A stretch of 40,940 bases of DNA. It comes from Fomitopsis serialis (Eukaryota > Basidiomycota > Agaricomycetes > Polyporales > Fomitopsidaceae). Below, piece after piece: positions 31,977 through 40,940 of this stretch (the stretch's first letter is position 1; each line of letters begins with the position of its first letter). The notes beneath the pieces are model-generated. The model saw nothing but the letters and a program-made list of their open reading frames with translations. It ran no database searches and was not told the DNA's origin. Location: positions 1 through 40,940 of the forward strand of contig NW_025955314.1 in NCBI RefSeq assembly GCF_022376445.1, read 5' to 3'. The position numbers and the translations under genes are program-made.

Positions 31977-34900
31977 ATGGTGAGGCTCAAGCCCAGAGCG
32001 AGCTCACATAGCGTGGTAGAGCTTGCATTTAGTAGGACCCGTACCACTCGAGGTGTGAAAACGCGGCTGGTGCAAGTGCGGAATGAAGGTTTGCAAACCC
32101 CTCCGCCAACGCCGCATCGGAGCACTCGAACATCAACCCAAGACACAAGCTCTCTTCGTCATGATAGCCCACCCGTTGGACACAACATATTCGATTTTTT
32201 GGACGTTCGAAAGGCAGCCCCACAGGTACTTGATGTCATATTTGGGGGGCAGCGCGGACTCTGATTCAATTCGCCAGACCCAACCCGACATGCTCCGGGA
32301 GTGGATTCCCCTCCAACACGACTATTTGAAAGCCGTCTATGCCCAGTGCGAACACCCAACCACTGGTGCTGACGGGGGCTTCATCTGCTCTGGTTGTAAC
32401 ACCGGCGGAGGAGTCTGGAAGTGCCTATCTTGTATCGGATGGCCCATCTACTGCGCGTCTTGCTGCTTGGCCTCACATCGCCGGACACCTTTTCATCGTG
32501 TCGAGCGGTGGAAACTGGATGGGTACTGGGCCCCGGCATGGCTGCGCGACGTCGGCGTAGTCATCAATCTAGGCCATCGGGGTGGCGAGTGCCCCCTCGC
32601 CCAGGAGGCCGTGGGCCAGCAGGATGGGGGTGGAACAGATGCTGAGGATGAGACGGAGGAAGATGAGGAGAACCTAGAAGACACCGAGGACGACCCGCTT
32701 CGCGATGCCGATCCACCTCCTCGTCCCCGGCCGCCATGATGACGATCGTTGACACCTCCGGGGTCCACTATTTACCTGTGCGATGGTGCGGCTGTCTGGG
32801 CGCGAAGAGTCATACGTTACAGATGCTCGATTGTGGCCTCTATCCCGCCAGTCAGCGTGAGGCGAGGACCTGCTTCACGTTCCAGGTATTGGATGACTTC
32901 CTGCTGGATAATCTGGAGTGTAAAACCACCGCCATGAATTATTATCGCCGAATACGCCGGCTGACAGACCCACTATTCCCGCATGAGGTCCCTGTGAGCC
33001 TATTACAATAGAAAACACGCGATGATGCTAAATTAAACACTAGGATCGCTACCGAGAGCTTGCGAGGGTCAGCCGGCAGTGGACACTGCTGCAGGCGAAG
33101 AAGGAGTTTGGATATGGCCCGGCCTGGCGTGGACCGCCGGGCGACGGGGACTTGGCGCATTTCTGTGCGGCCTGTCCGCAGCCTGGTATTAACATACCTG
33201 ATGACTGGCAGGTCGACGACAGAGAGTAGGTGGCTTGCAACCACCGGCCGGCGAACGCTAACTCAATGTCAAGGTACTTGTACGCGCGTGGATATGCGAT
33301 GGACGGCAATTTCCACGCTGAGCAAATGAAGATGCGTGTGCCGGGGAATGATGTGCCACTCATGCCAGGCAAGATGTTCATGGTCAATCCTACCCCGTAC
33401 GCCGAGCATCTCAAAGTGGCCAAAGAGGTCGTCGTGGTGAGTAAAGGTCAATATGGCGGAGGAAATACGCTAAGTGCGCGTGTCATAGAAATCTACATGT
33501 AACGATCATAAGGCTGTATCCCAAGCCAATGCCGACAGGCACAAGCTCGCCGTGACGGGGATAGGTGCGACGGCCTGTTCCAGGCATGGGTGCTTTGTAC
33601 CACATTCAGTGGTGAACTTCCAGAAGGGAGAGCGCCAGATGAACATGGACTATTCTCTGTCAAACGCGCTGAAATACCGATCGCGAGGGTGTACCCGGGT
33701 CATCGTACTTTACGACATCATGTGTCAGTGGGGTGTGCACATGAACGCCCGATTTGAGCACAGCCCGTACCTTTCAATACCGCCCCGTCTTGTCCTCTAC
33801 AAGTGTATAGGCCTCTTTCATGTCCACGGCCACAAACCAGAGTGCGAGTATCGCTTCTCGCCGACGTACATGATCGGGGCCGGCGAGGTTGATGGCGAGA
33901 TCGTTGAGACGCAGTGGTCATGCATGAATCGCATATCAGGTAGTACAAGAACCATGTCCACTTCTCACAGGCAAGAAACACTCGATCGGCACATGAACGA
34001 CTGGAACTGGAAGAAGATGATCACGATGGGTTCGTCTCTGTCCCATTCACCGGCCGGCGCATGCTAACATCCGGGGCAGTTACATCCCTTCGCCGGAAAA
34101 TCAAAGCTAATCGGCCGGTGCTTGCCGACATGAAGCGCGACCTCTCGGCGAAGGAAGCAGGTGTCAGCCCACTGCGGCTGCAGGCTTGGAAGGCAGAGCT
34201 TGATACGGCGCAGAGGCAACGCCTCCGAAACGTAAAGGTTATGGACCGATACCAACCTCCAAAACAGATCGGTGAGTAGTGTATGAACAGCCGGCCGACG
34301 GCCTTCTCATGTGGACCATAGCCCCATCCCAGGCTGCACTTCAACTGGAATTGACAGAGCAGGAAGGCGATGACGATGCCACGATTGGCACTGCGGCCTG
34401 GATTGCAGAAGGCCTAAAGCTGGAGGAAATACAGTTGCGTGTGTCCTCCTCATAAATGACGATTTAAATCTCAACTCCAGGCAGGATTAAAGTGAAGAAA
34501 CACGCAAATCAAATTGGGGACAAGGCCACCGGGGCGCAGCTCCTAAAGCTGGGGAAGGAGAGGAAGAACCTGGAGACTAGAATTCGCCGCTTCCACAGTC
34601 GAGCGCATGAAATTGCCCGGCGCAACCACTTCGTAGTAGGAGAGGGCTCGGATAACGAGGATGATGAAGATAACGAGTGGGAGGATGAAGGCCCTGTTGT
34701 TCCTCGACAGCCAAACAGCCCGTGGGCAGTGTTCAGCAGCCGGCCACCCCCTCCTTACAGCCGGGCTATATCTGAAGAGACGGCCCTCGGCCTACCATCC
34801 AACCTCCCAATGGACGTGCGCGAGGAGCATGGCATCGCGCTTCTTGCCAGTCGGGAAATCGTGCTTCGGCGGGGCCAGGCTAATGATTCCCTTCAACAAC

Positions 34901-35559
34901 TGCGGGTGCTACTTGGGCAGAAGTCCTTCCAGTTTCGTACCAGTGTCCGCCATGGCAAAGGGAACACCAAGCGTACCCGAGCATGGACTTCAATGACAAA
35001 GCTCGATCGTGCTGTCCAGATCCAGGCCGCAGTGTATCGTAGGGCTCGGGCGGCCATGCTGGTTCTGGGCATGACCGAGGCCGATCGCCGAAAATATCAG
35101 CCACTACAGCCGGATGACCTAAAGGTAAGTACCGCCATAGCAGAGCCCAATAAACGCGGCCAGCGTCATAAATCACCGTCTTGGGTCTGGAACGTTGATG
35201 TCGAAGGCGACATCATAGGAGATAATGGCCTAGCAGTCAGTCAGTACTCCGACCTTCTCCGGCCCGCAGCCCCACTGACCAATTGGGCAGTCCATCGCGT
35301 ACATTGGTTTCAGGCACGCTCAAAGGTGGACCGGCTGCAAGAGGAAGCAGGTCTCCTCAAACGTGAACTGGATTCGGTCCGACGATACTTCACTCATGAA
35401 AGTAAGAGATGGCGGGACATGGCCGGCGTGGAGGATAACGAGACCTATCCCGGGTTCCGACCCTACTGCCGAAGGCGAGCTGCAATGTTTGAACGCCTGC
35501 ACAGGGATGCACAGCAGACGTTTATGGATATGTACATAGATTCCAATGCTGCGGTGTGA
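31977..35559 (+). CDS. KDZ-superfamily transposase with CxC2-type zinc cluster
   Basis: Exons read 31977-32225, 32278-32993 (with one apparent frame break near 32735), 33044-33225, 33274-33436, 33513-34029, 34080-34271, 34322-34438 and 34481-35559 (a likely 51-base in-frame intron at 35240-35290), for about 1050 residues. A cysteine cluster at residues 120-156 (CSGCNTGGGVWKCLSC...CASC...H...H) is the CxC2-like domain that precedes KDZ transposases. The RNase H-fold core shows the family's three acidic sites: AMDGNF, YDIMCQW and GEIVETQW. Other KDZ landmarks are CSRHGCFVPHSVVNFQKGER, IGLFHVHGHKPEC, AGEVDG and MNDWNWKKM. The C-terminal part carries a charged coiled-coil region and VHRVHWFQARSK. 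It would catalyse cut-and-paste movement in the nucleus. Going from codons ending ...PPPRPRP to MTIVDTSGVHYLPV requires a one-base change, so it is either mutated, an assembly error or recoded. Confidence 0.88.
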
Positions 35560-37056
35560 ATAAGGAGCATTCGGCCGGCCGAACGCGGCGCTATACCCGC
35601 ATGCGCCGGCCGGCCGGTACATGTGATCCATCGGCCAGCTGTTTGTAGGGGCCGAAGATACCACTATATAAACGGCAGACCAAAAGTCCACTTATCATAA
35701 CTTCTACCAGCATTCCACGCCGGGAGTTGCTGCGGTCCCTTGGCAGACTGATGTAGACTGTGCATCCGCCGGCCGAGACTTTGTGCAACACGCCCGGCCG
35801 GCTGTGATCAGTTTCCAGACCAGCATGAGGATGATCGGCGGACCACAGATATATAGCATTAGTAGGCCAACAAGTTTTAGCACCGAATTGGTTTGTGGTG
35901 GGAAGTGGGACACGTGTAAACAGGGCATCTGCAGGCCGGGCGTTTCGGAGGAACACTCGGCCGGCAATGCGGTGCGTGCGAGGAAGCAAGGGTTTGGTCT
36001 ACAAGTAAGAGGCTAACTCATGCAAATAGATCTTCGAAGGAGGAAGCCATTATGGGCACTTACTCACAGCATGAGCACTTACCCATAACGTGAGGTGGGC
36101 CCGGCCTATGTACACATGGCATTGAGAACACCGGCCGAGTCTGCACGCCCACCGACTGTGATCACACGTTCTTCGCCTGTTTCCTAGCTACCGGTACCGT
36201 CCCCGCGGGGGATTCTCAGCTCTGGTCGCCATTCCATGCGCTGTACCAACCAATGATACATTTCAGAGTGGCTCGGCGGTCAAAGACTGCCCAGTGTCTC
36301 ATGCATCCATGCAATGTCACCGGCCGTCACAGGAGGATGCACACAGCTTCTCCATATGCCCATAAACCATTAATGTAAAAGCAGGGCAGCATTTGACAGG
36401 TGGCTGGCGTAAACGATTCAGTTACAGAGCCTCGATGATGCCGTCCCGCCTCTCAACCCAGTCGAATAGCAGCATGATGCCGGCCAGCCGGCTATCCGGC
36501 TGGTAAATTACATCGCTGGTCCACCTTTCCTGTATGTAACAGACAACACGATCCGCCCTGCGATGTGCCTGATTACGACATATCTATTTGGCCGGGACGT
36601 CACAACCGCCACATGTCTGCCCCGGGAAGATCAGTTGAAAGTTGAACATCATATCGTGGGAAACACTCACGCCACCGAATTGGCGTAAATCTGCAAAGTC
36701 TCCGGGAGCGGAGGGGCTACACGGGATGCGTTGATCTGCGATTAGATCGTCGTCAGGTGAAAGTCAATGGGTCCCCGTAGCAAATCGTACCACGGCCATT
36801 GACCAGGCCCACGCTATGTGACGTGGAGGGATAGAAACGATGGGGGCTTGTGTGGGCATTGTGCGGAATGTTGGCTGTCTCGGCAATCTATTCCACGTGT
36901 CTCGGTAAGTGCTTCTGACACCAGGCCCATGGAGCAATGACGGCATCATCATGTGACGTCCGTGAGATTGTGGCAGGATCACGATTCGATCAGTTGGCAG
37001 CCACATCTCCAACATACTTCCGGCCACTACAGTCACCAACCCGTTCGCCATTCATA
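35560..37056. other. Spacer rich in GGCCGG; no confident gene
   Basis: The run ggccggccggccgg-like sequence near 35605-35618 and many single motifs lie here. A plus-strand frame (35783-36016, 77 codons) follows a TATA box at 35665, and a minus-strand frame (35591-35989, 132 codons) overlaps it. Neither has a recognised domain. 36020-37056 holds no supported gene. Confidence 0.4.
35665..35672 (+). promoter_or_regulatory. TATA box (TATATAAA)
   Basis: It lies 118 bases before an ATG at 35783 that opens a 77-codon frame of unknown nature. It could alternatively serve a longer leader transcript towards the gene at 37057. Confidence 0.3.
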
Positions 37057-37863
37057 ATGGAAGCTGCTATCACCGAACTCCTCGACACCGCGCAGAGGTA
37101 CATCTTTGCGCCAAAGGCCGGCGAAGCTATGCATGGTCTCGCGCGGGACGCAAACTCCGCCGAAGATCTGACAAAGCTGGTACACGCAATTGTACGTTCT
37201 CATTGCAAGTATATCACGATTCCAAGCCCATGATTCCCCGCACAGTCTCTCACTGCCTTGATGGCCGGCCTGAAGGAGCTCGCGAGGCCTGCAGTGGCTT
37301 CGGAGTACGGTGTTGCGCATGCCTTAACTAAATACTGGGAGGTCATGGCGCCCCCCGGCCGGGAGCATGAGGAGGTCTTGGTGGCAGTGGTTGCGGGTGC
37401 TGAAATGCAACCGCCGATCCCTGCAGCCACCAGGCCGGCGAATGAACCACCGATCCCTGCAGCCACCAGGCCGGCGAATGAACCACCGGCGGTCGCACAA
37501 AACCATCTCAGTTCCCAAGACGCTCTCAGCCCGGAAACCGTCCTTGACGGAATCTACACACGCCAGATAGAGATGGGTCCGATCATCGCTGACCAGATGA
37601 GGGTGTCGGCTCAGCAACTACGGCAAGTGGAAGAGAGGCTGCAAGTGGCAACACTGCGGGTGAGTTCGGCTACATCATGACACACTCGCCTGTCCTAAGA
37701 GAGTCAATAGGACAAGGCGACTTACCATGCTCAGCAAATCAATCTTGCTGTCTTACCGGAGCTCCTCGAACCGGGCCTTCTTGGTAGGAAGCACATGCCG
37801 AACGACATGATGGCGGAGGGGCTCGCGTGGCTTGAGCGCTTAGCGACTGCATGTACACGATGA
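37057..37863 (+). CDS. Small helical hypothetical protein, 3 exons, 233 residues
   Basis: Exons are 37057-37191, 37246-37659 and 37711-37863, with introns of 54 and 51 bases and frame kept throughout. Residues 1-100 are predicted helical (ITELLDTAQRYIFAPKAGEA, LMAGLKELARPAVASEYGVA). A 12-residue proline-rich tandem repeat follows (PIPAATRPANEP twice), then a long helix likely to form a coiled coil (DQMRVSAQQLRQVEERLQVA). No catalytic motif. Downstream, another frame (37851-37981, FWNAALDANEAELSLCRRAL) reads as a natural continuation. A frameshift or alternative splicing near 37851 may therefore have shortened this copy. It sits between the transposase and the TET/JBP gene, so it is probably element-encoded. 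Function unknown. Confidence 0.7.
37414..37485. repeat. 36 bp tandem repeat within coding exon, 2 copies, each with GGCCGG
   Basis: Two identical 36-base units starting ccgatccctgcagccaccag, each containing aggccggcg. Confidence 0.95.
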
Positions 37864-38373
37864 ACACGTACATCATGGCGGAGATAGAGTTCTGGAATGC
37901 AGCCTTAGATGCAAACGAGGCCGAGTTGTCTCTATGCCGCCGCGCTCTCGCCACCCAGCAACCCGCCGCGGTCGGCACATAGCTGAAGGAATTCGGTGGC
38001 TCGCCGGTGGATTGCACATCCACCAATCATTGATACACGAGCAGACAGGGGACGAGGCAATTTATAATATGTTGTATGCAATGTAGATTTATGGTGTACA
38101 CACTGGCGTGCAAATGAAAAGGCAGTTCACTGGCCCTCTCCCCCGCCTGAGGCCAGGGCAACTATGGAAAGTGCGGATTCACAGTGCGGATACACGAAGT
38201 TTGCCGGCCGGCGGAGCTTTCTGACCGGCCGGCGAATTAAGTGGCCGGCATATACGGTTGTCTCGCCGGCAAGACTCCTAGCATCAGAATCACAGATGAA
38301 TGTGATGTGGTCATAGAAAGCCACCGTTCATTGATGCAGCTGAACGCGCTCAAGAGTGGCACCATCATCTACA
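37864..38373. other. Convergent intergenic region with paired GGCCGGC motifs
   Basis: This lies between the stops of the small plus-strand gene and the minus-strand TET/JBP gene. gccggccggcgg (38203) and accggccggcg (38224) form a close pair. The first 120 bases may be residual coding sequence of the upstream gene in another frame. Confidence 0.45.
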
Positions 38374-39572
38374 CTAATCCCATAGATAACGCCAACCAGC
38401 CATGGCCACACGTGCCCATGCGTGAATATTCGGCCGCATGTAGTATGCTACACAGACCCGCTCGGCCTGCGACTCCGGGACCTCATGAGGAAGGCGTGCC
38501 CCCGAGAACGTCGCAATTGTACCGCTTTTGTATGGTAGTACAAGGGGAATTGTGGGAAATCGAATAACCAGGTGGGGATCCCCGCCAACGGAGAGCAACA
38601 TGTCGTACCACTCTTTTGACGACATCTGGTCCTGATGTAAGCGGCTGCGCCGGTTCAGCATGATCGACAAGGCATTGAACGGATTGCTCCAAATGTCAAG
38701 CACAACCCTTCGGGATGGGTCGCCTCGCAATGCCTGCAGGGATGCAATGCCGCAGGAATACAGCTGTGGATGCATGACGTGGAGCATGCCGGAGATAATG
38801 ATGTGCGGCTCGACCATTGCCTCAAGCCACTCACGGCCGACGGAGTCAGCCTTCCGGAGAAGCACAGACACTGCGGGCCGCGAATTACTCTCCTGAGAGT
38901 CATAAGTTATGAGCGGATACGGTTTTATTAAAGACATACATTATGAGCTTGGGGGAACCACCCGGGGGAGAATGCCACAGAGCCCGGTGTGAACTCATCG
39001 CCGGGCCGTGGTGTTCTAAAATATTGGGCTTGCTGCCGCCACGAGCCATCGTCGGTCGGGGGATTGGCTTCTACCATTGGGCTTAGGATCGCTGCGGCTT
39101 GCAATATGACCGTCTGTGGGATTGTCAGCTGAAGGCATCGCAGAGGCCGATCACCTCAACGTACCCGGTAGTGCTCGGTCAAAACGCCGGGCAAATACCA
39201 TAGAAGTATTCGGTTCTCGGGGTCGATCACCGTGGCGGGTTCATTGGGATGAGTGAAAATGAGGTCTGGCTGCAGGGGAGGGGTGGCCACTGATGCATCC
39301 CATTTTACTGCAACTGAATGAAGAGGTTGGTCGCTGCCGAGAGGTTTCTGTGTAGACTGAATTAAGTACTCACTGCGGTTACAGTAGGCCTTAGCAAGCT
39401 GCTCTCCCGCACACCTGGCCTGGCGCACAAGTGCAACATCCAAGAGTAGTCCAGGAAGGGGACAAGCGAGAGAGCTCGCAAGGGAATTGCCCGCTGGATT
39501 CCCAGCCAGATGGTGCTCGTACATAGCAGTGAGAAAGGTACAATACTCCTGCGTGATTTCCGCCGTGGTCAT
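38374..39572 (-). CDS. TET/JBP-family 2-oxoglutarate/Fe(II) dioxygenase
   Basis: Exons are 39572-39165, 39113-38940 and 38892-38374, with introns of 51 and 47 bases (branch point CTGAC in the first), giving 366 residues in frame. Conserved landmarks are THPNEPATVIDPENRILLWY, PGSVAFSPGWFPQAHN, WLEAMVEPHIIISGMLHVMH and PQLYSCG. The catalytic double-stranded beta-helix follows: HQD at residues 280-282 (the HxD iron ligands, in RLHQDQMSSKEWYDML), a SGARLPHEV segment giving the distal His at 330, and Arg 339 in RVCVAYYMR as the likely 2-oxoglutarate salt bridge. The family oxidises 5-methylcytosine in DNA using Fe(II), O2 and 2-oxoglutarate, and activity has been shown for a Coprinopsis member. 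All expected ligands are present, so it may be active. There is no separate DNA-binding domain. The start is the first ATG of the frame; an upstream exon is possible. Confidence 0.83.
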
Positions 39573-39862
39573 GGCACACCGCAGTTTCGGGAGACTTGTG
39601 GAGGGTTGACATTATGAGCGAGTTTATCATCCGGTTGAAGTTACCACCTCATGGTCTCCTCACCGCATACACGTGTTAGCCTCATGTGTACAGCGCTATC
39701 CGTGAGGCAGACCGCCCTATTAGATAAAGCCATCAATGCTATGACTACACATGTTTCCATTGAACAACGTGGCACAGCGAGATTTGCCATGCCGTGGGCC
39801 CGAAGTTACTGTTGAGGGACACACATGGCGAGGCTACAAACGTGTTTTGCCAGCGCCTGGAT
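39573..39862. other. Upstream region of TET/JBP gene
   Basis: This holds the likely promoter of the minus-strand dioxygenase. An ATG at 39630 opens a different frame. I see no clear TATA box on the minus strand. Confidence 0.35.
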
Positions 39863-40155
39863 GTGGCTCAGTGGTCGGCGGACGTGGCTCAGAGCCCGAC
39901 GCATGTCGTTCACCAGCCAGGATACATCGTTCACCGGCCGGCACATGTCGCTCACCTCCCGGCGCATGTCTCTGACTGGCAGGCGCACGCTTTTCACCGT
40001 CCGGCCTGAGTCACTGCGCGGCCGACACATGACATTTACGGGCCGGCTGTGTCGCCCAACGGCCGGTGCATGTCGCCCACCGGCCGGTGCACGTCGCCCA
40101 CCGGCCGGTGCATGTCGCCCACCGGCCGGCGCATGTCGCCCACCGGCCGGCGCAC
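39863..40155. repeat. 21 bp tandem array, about 14 copies, core palindrome CACCGGCCGGTG
   Basis: Five near-identical units (40051-40155; gtcgcccaccggccggtgca plus t/c) follow about nine progressively diverged units that keep the 21-base period (39863-40050). Units are purest at the right. The core caccggccggtg is a 12-base palindrome with two CpG sites. Because the period is a multiple of three, open frames with 7-residue repeats arise on both strands (for example 39806-40198 minus), and I do not treat these as genes. Confidence 0.95.
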
Positions 40156-40497
40156 CTTGTAACCCGGGCGTCGAAGTTGAAAGGCTAGCATAAAACATAG
40201 AACCAATGGTAGTGATCGCCGGCGTGAGGTACCCACATACTTATAGAACAGACAGTTCTCACAGGTACCCTAGCTGACGAATTGCACACCGCGGAACTCA
40301 TGCATTTGGAGTGTCAAACACTGCATGAGCAATGTAATCTGGTATGGTGTTCGCCTAATGACGTAGTTAATTGGATTAGCACTTCAAGTAGGCGATCAGG
40401 AGTGACCAAACATTACTGAACTAGCCGAGCTCTGGCCCGTTCGTGGGCAACGAGTGGCAACCTGCGGTCATGCCGTGCCATTGTTGGTTCGTTGACT
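40156..40497. other. Spacer between the two motif arrays
   Basis: No gene and no GGCCGG motifs of note. Composition is AT-richer than both neighbours. Confidence 0.5.
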
Positions 40498-40861
40498 CCG
40501 GCCGCACTGTGTGTGGCAGGAGTGTGTTCCGGCCGGCACGTCCAATGTTATGAGACACAGCTCCGGCCGCACCGTCAACTGATGAAAATCATGACCTCCG
40601 GCCGGGCCGAAAATAACGTCTCGAGTGCGGCCTATGCGTTGCTTATCCTGGATACAGCAGCCGGCCGCAACGCTTAAAAGGTAGCGTGCAGGGGCCGGCC
40701 GGACCGTTACAAGCAAGTGACGCTCGGCCGGAGAGCTGGCTGATAACAGGTGACATGCGGCCGCATCGTTCGTGGCAATAGGCATGTCACTCCGGCCGGA
40801 ACGCTGAGAACATAGGGACCCCGGCCGACCGGTGGGCATGATATGCTGGATGTTTGCGGCC
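40498..40861. repeat. Array of 12 regularly spaced (C/T/G)CGGCCG motifs, spacing 29-35 bp
   Basis: Cores start at about 40498, 40529, 40563, 40598, 40627, 40661, 40695, 40724, 40757, 40792, 40821 and 40856, with a mean interval of about 32.5 bases. Most extend to ctccggccg(c/g)(a/g)ccgt. The sequence between cores is not conserved. Regular, core-only conservation at about three helical turns is what arrays of protein-binding sites look like, for example subterminal repeats of DNA transposons. A 146-codon minus-strand frame (40468-40908) across it looks incidental. Confidence 0.85.
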
Positions 40862-40940
40862 GCTGTGTTGGGAGCGTGAGGGGGAGGCGCTCTCCCGAGC
40901 CGATGCAACCGACGCGCGGTGCGGGGGGCCGCGCCGCTAC
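40862..40940. other. Window end; GC-rich, possible element terminus
   Basis: Contains an imperfect inverted repeat (gggagcg...cgctctccc) and a run of six G followed by ccgcgccgc. The terminus of the element could lie here or beyond the window. Confidence 0.25.

Larger units (their letters stand above)
28700..40940. mobile_element. Putative large KDZ transposon with TET/JBP cargo (partial; right end not in window)
   Basis: Four genes (companion protein, KDZ transposase, small helical protein, TET/JBP dioxygenase) share a stretch in which GGCCGG/CCGGCC occurs dozens of times by eye. In the preceding 28 kb I count only about ten. The motif is in exons, introns and spacers alike and becomes tandem near the right side (39.86-40.16 and 40.50-40.86 kb). 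Association of TET/JBP genes with KDZ transposases in basidiomycetes is established. That this stretch is one element, and its edges, are my inference. No terminal inverted repeat or target duplication could be defined. Confidence 0.6.

Noticed and set aside
39806..40198. A 130-codon frame with 7-residue repeats (minus), and a similar one on the plus strand
   Set aside because: A 21-base repeat unit is automatically open in several frames on both strands. There is no start context or domain.
40498..40861. CRISPR-like array of regularly spaced short repeats
   Set aside because: The repeated core is only 6-10 bases, spacing varies from 29 to 35, and the genome is fungal. A protein-binding array fits better.

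Overview
The window looks like nuclear DNA of a mushroom-forming basidiomycete (Agaricomycetes). Genes are split by many 42-76 base introns with GT..AG ends and CTRAY-type branch points. The recognisable families are typical of that class: KDZ and Plavaka transposases, a TET/JBP dioxygenase, a RecQ-type helicase, a DUF6532-like protein and an SR/ULD-like N-terminal domain. I see no rRNA, tRNA, CRISPR array or bacterial-type operon.

Layout. At 1-9 kb there is a short gene at 1195, a minisatellite at 2.8-3.2 kb that resumes at 6.45 kb after a 3.3 kb interruption, a pyrimidine-rich hairpin-bearing repeat tract at 5-6 kb, and a RecQ-like helicase cut off after its first RecA lobe (7.7-8.5 kb). 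At 9.3 kb lies an apparently perfect 345 bp copy of an exon from the gene at 27.6 kb. At 9.6-12.1 kb there is a poorly defined, probably damaged minus-strand gene. At 13.5-16.9 kb a minus-strand Plavaka transposase carries three apparent single-base deletions, each in a 3-base homopolymer. At 17.75-19.77 kb there is an intact six-exon gene of unknown function. At 20.3-23.2 kb there are purine-rich minisatellites, including a 546 bp tandem duplication and copies of the same hairpin unit found at 5-6 kb, in opposite orientation. At 25.1-28.2 kb lies a gene of at least 11 exons with a DUF6532-like domain.

From about 28.6 kb to the end of the window the DNA changes character. The palindromic, CpG-bearing string GGCCGG/CCGGCC, rare before, occurs dozens of times in coding and non-coding sequence alike. 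This stretch holds a four-exon gene of unknown function (28.6-31.0 kb, minus), a divergently transcribed KDZ transposase (32.0-35.6 kb, plus), a small three-exon gene (37.1-37.9 kb, plus) and a TET/JBP-family 2-oxoglutarate/Fe(II) dioxygenase (38.4-39.6 kb, minus). It ends in a 21 bp tandem array built on the palindrome CACCGGCCGGTG and a second array of 12 GGCCG cores spaced 29-35 bp. The simplest reading is one large KDZ transposon of at least 12 kb, with its left edge near 28.2-28.7 kb and its right edge at or beyond 40.94 kb. It would carry its own 5-methylcytosine oxidase and be filled with a CpG motif that could be the binding site of the transposase, the substrate of the oxidase, or both. 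KDZ-TET/JBP association in basidiomycetes is known from the literature. The motif-defined domain and its helically spaced terminal arrays are what I would look at first.
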